NCBI GenBank assembly: GCA_010094045.1
Contig: ML986592.1
Span: 164,506-228,505, forward strand
DNA: 64,000 nt
Direction of reading: 5' to 3'
DNA from: Lojkania enalia
Lineage: Eukaryota; Ascomycota; Dothideomycetes; Pleosporales
The notes under the pieces are model-generated. The model was given only the letters and a program-made list of their open reading frames with translations. It ran no database searches and was not told the DNA's origin. Position 1 is the stretch's first letter; each line of letters opens with the position of its first letter. A program made the translations under genes and the position numbers. Below, one piece after another: positions 25,493 to 34,320 of this stretch.

Positions 25493-25695
25493 TGTTATGG
25501 GGGTTTTGGCTAGTCTGCCGAGCTGTATCAGATATCGACGTACGATATCACGGTCGATATCACGCCGGATATCACGCTGGATACAGCTGATATACCCCTT
25601 TTTTCATGTACATAAATATGGCCCGCTGGCCATCTTCAATCAACCAGTTCAGCTCCTCATCTCCCTCCCTGAGACAAGATTCGCCTCTCACCACA
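25493..25695 (-). repeat. Solo LTR, 203-bp type (Copia-like), copy 2
   Basis: Read on -, it starts TGTGGTGAGAGGCG and ends CCCCATAACA, with the 5-bp target duplication AAGAT (25488-25492 and 25696-25700). It carries several GATATC palindromes at short spacing (about 25531-25580). It lies at the 3' end of the NB-ARC/TPR gene and supplies that reading frame's stop codon at 25657. Confidence 0.9.
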
Positions 25696-26814
25696 AAGAT
25701 AGGCGAGGCAGTAAACTGACGTTAACGTATCTGGGTGCTGTACCTCTAGCTGCTTCTCCCTCCCCCCTAGCGCTCGCCGGTTTAGCTTTTCGGTCTCGTC
25801 GTACTTCCCCTGATCTTGTAGCACCAACGCCAGGTTGCTCATGTTCGTCAACGTATCTAGATGCTGCACGCCTACCTCCTTCTCGACTACTTCCAGCATT
25901 CCCCGGTTCAGCTTCTCGGCCTCGTTGTACTTCCCCCGATACCGCAGCACCAACGCTAGGTTGCTCACGCTCATCAGCGTATCTGGGTACTGCATACTTA
26001 GTTTCTTTTCCCTCCACTTCAGCGCTCGCCAGCTCAACTCCTCGGTCTCGTCGTACTTCTCCTGGTACCGTAACACGCCCGCCAGGACACTAAAGCTCGC
26101 CTTCGTCATTTTGCCATCTGAGCCTAACGCGGTCTTTCTAGCGGTAAGCGCCTTTGATGCAAGATGTTGTGCTGTCTTATAGTTGCCTTTCATCTCCATA
26201 TACCACCCAGCATTTGTGAGAACCTGTGCCCATGCCTTCAACTCATCTCTAGCCGGCTTAGTATCATGCAACGATTCTATGTGTGGAAGTAGCCGCTGGC
26301 ATTTCGCCCAGTTTTCAAATTGGGCAGTATGGAATTCTCGTGCCATCAACTCTATAAACTTTCGCCTCCACCATTCCGCATCACCGAGTGATGATAGCCA
26401 AACTTGGGTGCAGAACTGCACTAGCGAGTGCATCTCACATATATCACTTTTAGACGTTACTGCTACGAGGGAGTAGGCCTGCAAAGTGTCAAGACCATCG
26501 TTAAAACCATCGTCAATCACGTTATCTGCATCGTCTTCTTCACCTTTATTATCATGTTCAGCCATTCTTGCTGCACTCCAGCGGTAACTTCGAAGTATCG
26601 ACTCCGGAATGCCTTGCGGGTTGAAGAAGCTCATGAGCGACAGTAGGTCTGCACCCGACGGCCTCTCTTGGCAGATGCGCTCAAACGACATCTGCCATGT
26701 CGTCACTACAGATTTCGATGTGCTCTTATCTCGGCGGAGGGCTCCTGCGTCCCATTTAAGCAGAATTTCTCTCTTCTTCTTCTTCTTCTTCTTCTTCTTC
26801 TTCTTCTTCTTCTT

Positions 26815-26845
<31 letters not shown>

Positions 26846-27802
26846 TTATTATTATTATTATTATTATTAGCGCGAAATTCGTTTAAGTAGCCCGCTGTCA
26901 TTCGAGCTCTCCAATTAATATGTGCAGCAGCTTGGGTAATAGCAACAGGCATGTAGTTGAGAGCACGTAGTAGATCCACCGCGCCCTCTACGACTGACGA
27001 GTCTTGCAGCTTGCTACGAAGAAGTTGCATGCCTTGGCTCTCATCCATCGCAAACACATCCTTGATGTTCTTGTAGCCTCCTGCCAGCCTAGCTGCCGCA
27101 TCCTTGTTCCGCGAGGTGACCAAAATCGATCCGTTCTGGCTTTGAGGGAGATAAGGAGCCAGCGATGCTGATGAATTTTCAGGGGGCTCGCCCTGCTCGC
27201 AGTGTTGCGACGGGAAGAACGTTCCCACATCATCGACATTGTCCAGGATTTATTATCCACTTTTCATTTGTTTCGTCACATGGCCAGTTGCCAACCAGCC
27301 GCAAAACATCCAACTTCAGGGTTGTCTCGCCCCAGAAGATCAAGCCTGTCCGTAATATACCTATAGGCTTCTTCGAACCGGGCCTAGAACAGGCGTGCAC
27401 CCAGAAGACGAACGGAGGCAGCGTTGCATGGCGGACATTGTAGGCGTACTGGATGGTGAGCCGCGACTTGCTTTGCTCCGTCAGCACAGTCTTGCTCGGC
27501 GATCGAGAGGTGGGCTTGGGTCTACCCTACGCCGAGGCCGACGAGCGCCGTGCGAGCTCCTTGCCCAGCGCACTTGTTGCGGATCCACGCTAGGATCTTA
27601 GGTCGATCGACAAATTCTGGGTCCGGGGCGAATGGGACAGTGGAAAATAGCTCGCATTTCCTAGTGCCTCTGTCTGTAAGCCAGTGTCAGCTAGTATGGT
27701 TACCGGTTGACGGCCGGCGTGGAGGTTGGTTGTTCCACCGGCGGCGGTATAGGTACTAGGAATAATGAGGTGGCCATCAATGTTTCCTTGAAGGTTGCTC
27801 AT
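25657..27802 (-). pseudogene. Broken NLR (STAND) receptor: N-terminal motif, NB-ARC, TPR
   Basis: Read on -. From 27802 a short exon (starting MSNLQGNIDGHLIIPSTY) carries a Gly/Ile/Pro/Thr motif. 'FVDRPKILAWIRNKCAGQG' (about 27610-27550) and 'ARTALVGLG' lead into a damaged P-loop with a stop (about 27525). 'TIQYAYNVRHAT' and 'FVFWVH' (about 27400) follow in another frame, then 'LDNVDDVGTFFPS' (about 27230). From 27228 the frame stays open for 523 codons: 'NGSILVTSRNKDAA' (kinase-3-like), 'LLRALNYMPVAITQAAAHI', a Lys/Asn run encoded by a microsatellite, 'SFFNPQGIPES', and TPR units with HPDTLxSVxNLAxVL repeats (about 26000-25700). The last TPR breaks at 'SVYCLAYL', where a solo LTR begins. Such proteins act as fungal self/non-self or immune receptors. 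At least three frame breaks upstream of 27228 make the full receptor non-functional; the downstream 523-codon ORF could still be transcribed. Confidence 0.85.
26773..26868 (-). repeat. In-frame trinucleotide microsatellite (AAG)24(AAT)8
   Basis: On + it reads (CTT)24 from 26773 then (ATT)8 up to 26868. On - it encodes about 8 Asn followed by about 24 Lys inside the NLR, between the nucleotide-binding region and 'LLKWDAG'. The run does not break the frame. Confidence 0.95.
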
Positions 27803-28129
27803 TTTGGGTCATCAGGACAAGGCCCACATATTCTGCCTGAGCATGTTGGAGTCTAGAACTCAGAGGGCCCGTCGAGCTGTGGGCGATTGAGCTCCATTTA
27901 GCAGCGGCTCAGCCACAGCTAAAGCTGACTAGCCTCCCCTAGCGGTTCTCAGACGATATTGAGATACTAGCTTCTTCATTCCTAACCTCCGCACAATGTC
28001 TCTTTTCAGGAAAGTGGCGCATTCACCAGGCCCTCTGTATCTACTGCCGGACTTGACACGGGTCCTGAAAACGAGCTGTAAGCAGCCTCGAAGAGGTCTA
28101 ACTAATACTAACAACAGCATCATAGGTAT

Positions 28130-29195
28130 GCTACTAACGGCCCAATAGGGATTAAAGTTGTCGCTAATGTTTCGGATGCAGTCGTCGAGTAAGTCCGTCA
28201 CGTGATAATACCAGCCTTCCACTAAATTGCAATCCAGTATATCGTCTTCGTCCATAGGCTCAAAGGAAACCGTGAGAAGACATGGACGCATCGTAACGGA
28301 ACCTTCTGGCCCGGCGCTCTTCTCTCACAAGACTTTCCTCGCGCGCGCATCATGGTATTCGGCTACGACGCTGATGTTGTCCGCTTCTAGACTGCTGCAA
28401 GTTCGAATCGATTGGATGATCACGGCAAGTCATTGGCGTATGACCTCCTGGACCAGCAAGGACAAGCTGGTCAACGGCCAATAGTATTCATCGCTCACAG
28501 TCTTGGGGGCTTGGTATGCGAGGAAGCGCTGAACCTTTGCGGCAAAATACAGAATGTACAGAGAATCTTGGCCAATACCCTAGGCATCATATATTTTTGG
28601 ACAAGCCTCATAGGGGCTCACATTTGGCAAGCTGGGGTAACACTGTGGCCAAATACGTGAACATCTTCCGCGGTACAAACCGAGAGATATTGAGAAACCT
28701 ACAGTCGGGTTCTGCAGACCTGTAGAGGACTGAAGAAGGCTTTCAACATATGGTATTATGCGATGAGGTTAAGCTCAAGATATACTGTTTTTACGAGGCT
28801 CTTAATATGAATGACATAGTTGGTACGATCGTAGAAAGAGAGTCTGCTATATTGCGTACATACGACAACTGCAGCATCAACGCAGACCATCGAGACATAA
28901 CAAAATTCGCCGGAAAAGTAGATACAGGGTATGGTCAGGTTCAAGGACTATTAGAAATATGGATCCAGGAGTACATAACCAGGCGATCGGATGCAGTTGA
29001 GCCAGCGAGAGCATTAACGACCAACGGGAATAGCCACGGAGGCACTTCGTATTATGGCCTATATTCAACGGCTCTATCTCTGGTAATTATGTGATACCTG
29101 GGACCCAAGTCACCGGGTGTACAGCCAATTTCAACTTTCCTGGCGAATTGCATACGAGTCACGTGGACATAGGCTGTCGCTGTAAAGCATTAGGG
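28130..29195 (+). pseudogene. Broken SesB-like alpha/beta-hydrolase effector
   Basis: Read on + in shifting frames: 'GIKVVANVSDAVVE' (about 28150), a likely short intron (GTAAGT near 28191 to CAG near 28239), 'GNREKTWTHRNGTFWPG' (about 28265), 'DFPRARIMVFGYDADVV' (about 28330), an in-frame stop, then 'RPIVFIAHSLGGLVCEEAL' (about 28475) with the nucleophile elbow S in HSLGG, 'LASWGNTVAKYVNIFRG' (about 28630), 'CSINADHRDITKFAG' (about 28875) and 'GYGQVQGLLEIWIQE'. The C-terminus, after one frame slip near 29060, reads 'IFNGSISGNYVIPGTQ' and ends in 'TANFNF' before a tail and stop near 29195. The family is the lipase-like effector seen alone or fused to NLRs in fungi. Several frame breaks make it a pseudogene. 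It starts about 330 bases from the receptor start at 27802 and points the opposite way. Confidence 0.8.
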
Positions 29196-30770
29196 TAGGC
29201 GATGGATACTGGGGGTAGGATTAATTGCATGTGATGCATAGTTGGAAGTTGGACAAGAAGACACGTCTTTTCGCACGAGTCCAGCAATCATGCTGCAGCA
29301 TTAGGGAGCCGCTGTAATAGCATTGTTACTGTGATACCTGCGGCTAACTTGGCAAGGTGTGTGCCACGAACTACCTATAGCTTGTCTATTTGTACTGTAT
29401 GGAAGATAAAAATCAAGACATTCGATGCAGATGGATAGGCGACACTCGATTATCGCTGCTGCGTCAACTGCCTACTATCTCCTGCACGGAGATGTGCCGC
29501 TCCTTGCTCTGCCACTGTTCCCTAGTATGACTAGTTGATGCACTCCCATGTGCTTTATACCTTGTAGAAAATGCCGTAGATTGTGGAGCGATCATCTCAA
29601 CAAGGCTTCCCATAATGGCCGATACCCCCCGAAATTGAGTATTTCACTCTGCCAAGTGCCTGTCTAGATCGAGCGTCTAACTCAATGGCACGAGATTTTG
29701 CCTAAGTCAAGTGTCTTCAGCCTCAATGAAGCCGATCAGCCCTTTCACTATAATATTCACTGTAATGTTGGATGCGTTCCTCGCGTCTGAGTGTTGGTCA
29801 GCTGTGTATCGAAAATGCAAGCTTCGCGCATCTATCATATGGTTGAGTCTGGGCGTCTACTTTTTGACGAGTTCTCCACAAGGTCCTCAATCCTACCATT
29901 CCCACTATAGGAGTAAGTTTTCATTCAACGGAATTAATATTGCATGTGTCGGAATAATCTATTATACTTATAACTTTGCCGAGTAAAATCCTGCGGAGAA
30001 AACTAGCGTGGCAGCCAACTTCGCGGCAATGATAAGTCCCTCCTTTTACAAAGTAGGCTTTGCCTTCGACTAGGTCCAACGCTGGGACACCAACGATACA
30101 CAATCGGCAGAGGAACGCAGGTGGGCAGCATTGTGAATGCCGTGTGCATCCTATGACGCTACGGTAACCTGGAAAAATACAGAATCAAACTAGGCAGAGC
30201 TTCGTAGTCCGCAAATAAACACTGTTGGAGCCGAGCAGGGCCGGGTTTCTTCTTCCATTGACTGGATGGGATGAATGTGACAGTCACAACGAAGACACAC
30301 CAGGCAGTCTCTACTAATCGATGAAATGGAGGGTAGTCGTCAACATTAGGGTTATTTCTAAGGACGCGGAGCAGGGCCTCGTCTTGGCCCTGGCCGTATA
30401 TTGGTACATGTACCTGAAGCCCAAGGTGGAATAGCTCCTAAGCAAAAAGCTGCCAGCTAAGAGTCACGCGCTGCTCGATGACACTTGAGTTATTGTGTCT
30501 ATGACCAATCGCTCTGGGCAGGACTTGGCCGAGCGGCTTAATAGCATGGACATTGACTAGTCAATAGTAGAGACATAATTAATTCGCTAGGGCGAATTAT
30601 TCTATTTTAGTAAGAAACTCAGTGTAGACACGTCTTTTAACTCTATGGAACCTATTTATCGCTTAACAAGCACGATAAACTAGAGACAACGTGGCTTATG
30701 CGCTAGGCGAAGAGTGCTCGCCGGTCGTGCGTCCCATCTCTACGCAGAGCAAGAGACTACTAGAAGTCCG
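29196..30770. other. Accessory intergenic DNA, no gene seen
   Basis: About 1.6 kb with only short unassigned ORFs (the longest is 29711-29986 on +, hydrophobic, with no family match that I can name). Confidence 0.4.
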
Positions 30771-30779
30771 TCCACCTAG

Positions 30780-30945
30780 CGAGAGGTGTACAATATGATG
30801 CGATGCACTGGTTCGCCATGTAATCTTAGTCCGTATTGTTGGCACGACTCCATTGGGAAGGAACCTTGCAAGCTACGTTTTATCACCTCAAAGAACTGCT
30901 TGAATCTGTATAATAAGGCATATGACGGTGAGCTGATGGAGTAGC
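30780..30945 (+). pseudogene. Remnant of a fungal Cys/Trp 'PYCWxDxxGK' protein
   Basis: On + the reading 'MMRCTGSPCNLSPYCWHDSI' followed by 'GKEPCKLR' (about 30795-30880) resembles a conserved fungal segment with the pattern CxxxPCxLxPYCWxDxxGKxxxKL. That segment normally continues with 'HHLKxLI'; here 'YHLKELLES' appears in another frame (about 30885). Stops follow. I know the segment only from uncharacterised fungal proteins, so no function is offered. Confidence 0.4.
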
Positions 30946-31044
30946 TTTGAATGGCTCTTTTACAGTATGGCTATTCAGAATAGAAGACAGTTAGGTTCAG
31001 ATTACCAGTATACACGGCCCTCTCCGCGACTCCTATGAATTACT

Positions 31045-32170
31045 CGCCTTGACGTCAGCCCGCTTCGACGGTCACGATTGCACGCCGGAAATATCCTCTC
31101 GCATTCCCCTTTCTCATACTCACCATGCTCACGCACCACTAAAGGTATGCCCCAAAGTCTTGATGCAGGATATTTTCGAACCTATGCTACCCCGATGTAA
31201 TAAAAGCCTTCAGCTCTACAAAGAATTCTTCAACCTGATTAAGATCTGGAGAGTAGGACAGTATGTAGAATAGCTTAATGCCCGCATCTCAGTACATTTG
31301 TTCGATTGGCTTACTATGACGAAAGGAAGCATTATCCATGATGAGAACAGAGACTTGCTCCAGGCAGGGCCTACAATGGTGAAGAAGTTGCTCTATGAAG
31401 TCCCCACCCACAACATTGTTAGCAGTTCCTCGGAAGATTTCCGAGAACTGGGCCCCGTTCTTGCGTATACACTAGTAGGATCTGATACCTATAATCCCGG
31501 TGGAAAGCTGGCGACTTCTCTAGGCACGACTCTAAGCGGCGACCTAAAGCCAATGCACTTTTCGCATCTGGACTTATCTACGTGGTGAGAGGCGAATCTT
31601 GTCTCAGGGAGGGAGATGAGGAGCTGAACTGGTTGATTGAAGATGGCCAGCGGGCCATATTTATGTACATGAAAAAAGGGGTATATCAGCTGTATTTAGC
31701 GTGATATCCGGCGTGATATCGACCGTGATATCGTACGTCGATATCTGATACAGCTCGGCAGACTAGCCAAAATCCCCATAACAATCTACGTTTGCAAGTT
31801 GGTGCGAGGAGAAAGCTGATAGGTCATGCATATACAAATCGTGGAGACCAGCATCGCGCTCGTTGGCTGTGCGCTGGGTAACCTTGCGCATTTGACGGAC
31901 GCCGAACTCATTGCACGGAAATCCCGCTATTTCATCATGGTATAGTCTAGGCTTCTTGGGCAAGATGTTGCAAAAGGCGACGAGCATATGTGGAGTGATA
32001 CGTCGTCGCCGTTTAGCGCCGTTAGCTAGTGCTCTCGTGTTGCCAAAGAGTCGAATGGTAGTAGCCATGTTCCGAATCGTTCAATCACTGCAACCGGCGA
32101 CGTTAGCCATCTCAATTTGCTTCAAAGACCTGCTGAGTTGGAGCTCTGGCATCCATGCTACTTCTATTGG
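31045..32170 (-). pseudogene. Tc1-like (DD34E) transposase relic split by a solo LTR
   Basis: Read on -: 'LSRSLKQIEMANVAGCSD' (about 32145-32090), 'RLFGNTRALANGAKRRRRITP' in parts (about 32055-31995), 'KPRLYHDEIAGF' (about 31945), 'ANERDAGLHDLYMHDLSAF' (about 31875-31820) and 'QLANVD' at the LTR edge. A 203-bp LTR (31581-31783) follows. Beyond it come 'FRGTANNVVGGDFIEQLLHH' (about 31440-31385), 'VLIMDNASFRHSKPIEQM' (about 31345), 'YSPDLNQVEEFFVELKAF' (about 31240) and 'ARGYFRRAIVTVEA' (about 31080). Counting from the Asp of IMDNASF to the Glu of NQVEEFF gives 34 residues between, the Tc1-type DD34E spacing. Frame breaks are scattered throughout. The open frames on + in this stretch are antisense shadows. 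Terminal repeats were not found. Confidence 0.85.
31581..31783 (+). repeat. Solo LTR, 203-bp type (Copia-like), copy 3
   Basis: Begins CGTGGTGAGAGGCG (the expected first T is C) and ends CCCCATAACA, flanked by the 5-bp duplication ATCTA (31576-31580 and 31784-31788). It is the same length as copy 2 and nearly identical, in opposite orientation. It is inserted in the Tc1-like relic. Confidence 0.9.
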
Positions 32171-32429
32171 AGAAGCTGCACCGCACAACAGCTTCTTGCT
32201 CTTCGCTTCCCGCATCATCGTGGACGGAAGACTATGTGCGTCTAGCCTCGTAAATAGCAAATACAATGTGGTCAACAAACGAGTTTCACGTGCCAATCGA
32301 CGTTCACTTCGTTATACCGGGTACCCTTGCTGCCGCTGGCGGAACGACGAACTTCAACTTCAGCTACTTATCAACACACAGTAGGTGTTCTATCAGCGTT
32401 GAGGAGTATTTGCGCTAGGAATATCGGCG

Positions 32430-33030
32430 CTAAATTCTGCACGTAGACGGATCTGCCCGTTAGTGCACACCCTTTATACCGTCCCGTTCGCTGCAGACCC
32501 AAACTTCGTTAGCTGCCCTAAGATCCTAGTGTAGATCCGCGACAAGTGCGCCGGTCGGTCTTGGCGGCGTTGGGTATGTCGACGTCCATTTCAGGCATGA
32601 CAGTGCTGATAAAAGTAAAGAAAGTCGTAGCTAGCTATCCCGTATGCACATAGTGTCTGCGATGCGACTGCACGCACGTTCGTGTTTTGGGCGCAGGCGA
32701 GCACTCCAGTCCCGTTTGAAGAAGTATATCAAGGCCACGCGGATAGCCCCGAGCTCTCTAGGCGGCACGACCCAAAGGCAGACGTTCTACAGCTGTTCAG
32801 CAGCTGGCTAGGCGATGAGACAAAGGGTGATAATCTTAGATGATGTCATCAACGTTGAAAGCTTCTTCCCGTCGTGACAGCGGAAGTAGGACGAGCTATG
32901 CGAGAACTCGTCAGCACCGCTAGCAGTGTGCCTCCCTCAGCTGCAATGGATCGACCCAGATCACTTCTCGAACTAATTATGCGGCTTCCAGGCTGGCAGG
33001 AGGCTACTAAGAAAACCTGCGCTCCTCATC
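32430..33030 (+). pseudogene. Second NB-ARC fragment (NLR relic)
   Basis: On + the order of motifs repeats that of the 25.7-27.8 kb receptor: 'FAADPNFVSCPKILV' then stop and 'IRDKCAG' (about 32490-32550), 'FVFWAQASTPVPFEEVYQG' (about 32680-32735), 'RRHDPKADVLQLF' and 'SSWLGDETKG' (about 32760-32828), a degraded LDDVxxVxxFFPS region (about 32835-32870), and 'NGSTQITSRTNY' with 'SRLAGGY' (about 32945-33010). Frames change several times and stops occur. It is a separate fragment because it lies on the opposite strand and differs in sequence from the first relic. Confidence 0.75.
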
Positions 33031-33065
33031 TCCATATTCATTCCATCAACTGCGCCATGATACAA

Positions 33066-34320
33066 AGCAGTAGCCTCGCACATTATAAACAAAAAATTAA
33101 TACACCGTTTACAAAATAATAACCCGGCTCTCATATCGATAGACGCACTATATTCTACAGAGTTATGCTACGCGGCGAGCTAAATTAGCGACGACGGCTT
33201 AGCTGAGCATTGACCGAAAGGGCTATTTACGTCATGTCTCCTATTAATACCAGAGCCGACCAACAACATTACTCGCTGAGAAGGTCGCAGCGCCAGGCAA
33301 TGGTAGCAAGTCTATCCGCTGATAGAGGAGACCTCTATATGGTCACGTGATCCGGTATGAAAGACTTGTTCAGTTGCGAATTCACAGCGTGAACGGAAGG
33401 AGTCTCACTGAGGCTTAAACATCGAATTTGGACCTCATTCGCAGGTTCGGGAGAATGGGAAGAAACGATCACGAAAAACAATATTGCAAAAAAGTGAGGC
33501 GGAAGCCGGGACGCAAATAAAAAGAATTTCACTGCAATCTCTAGCATAGAATCACATCCCCCCCCAATCAGCGGATTGCTAGCAAGACCCATTGACGAGG
33601 GCAGCTTTCTCATACGAAAGACTTCCAAGCAATCTGTGCAATGACGGGCATTAGCAGTCCGTTCATGGGAGTGGGTTTTATGATCAGCCACCATGCTACC
33701 CATCCAAACCCTGTCAGCGCCGTAACGTGAAAAAGCTCTAGCCTTGCACGTATTTCAATTGGACACTGATACTAAAAAAAAAAAAAAAAATAAAAAATTT
33801 GAATCCGGCAGGATCTTCCCTCATCCTATACCACACCTATTCCGATTTATTTATCACACCAGTGCATACATAACAGCAGTAGTACTGTCCAACGTCACCG
33901 CTCTGCTGCGGACTTCTAGTACAGTAATGATATTCACGACGGGATATTCCGCTAGGAGTGTCATTCTCAAATTTTTCACTGCAACAACCAGCGCGGTCGA
34001 AGATGTGTGTAAAGAATGAAAAATCTCTGTAGTATGTAGGCTCCTCTGCAATGTTTAGCGCTATCGAGGGAGGCCTGCCGAGCAGGCTTCTGGTTGGTCG
34101 GTCTGAATGAGTGAGTGTTGGCTGCCATCTCAACGACGAATACAAGATACGGATACCCACTTCATGTCATTGAAAGCACATCGTCCCAATCTCTCATGCA
34201 CTCCAGCACATACATAGAAAATAGAAATGGTATCAATTCTAAAAGTGCTTTACAAAACCATAAAATCCTTTTATCCATACCCTCTACTTAGCCGCGCTAT
34301 GACACCAGTCCAATCAACCA
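33066..34320. other. Intergenic DNA downstream of RRP12
   Basis: No supportable gene. A run of 17 A, then T and six A, lies at 33774-33797. The part next to 34320 should hold the RRP12 3' UTR. Confidence 0.45.

Noticed and set aside
25497..26093. 198-codon frame on + over the TPR region
   Set aside because: It starts inside the solo LTR and is antisense to the TPR repeats; its repeated look comes from the repeats.
26609..26890. Poly-Phe/Leu frames on +
   Set aside because: They are the reverse reading of the (CTT)n/(ATT)n microsatellite inside the NLR frame.
27165..27443. 92-codon frame on + over the NB-ARC start
   Set aside because: Antisense to the P-loop/kinase-2 part of the broken NLR.
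31298..31588. 96-codon frame on + near the solo LTR
   Set aside because: It is antisense to the Tc1-like transposase relic, whose DD34E motifs are clear on the other strand.
33774..33797. A-rich run as the 3' end of a retroposed sequence
   Set aside because: No LINE/SINE or processed gene adjoins it and no target duplication was found; taken as a simple repeat.
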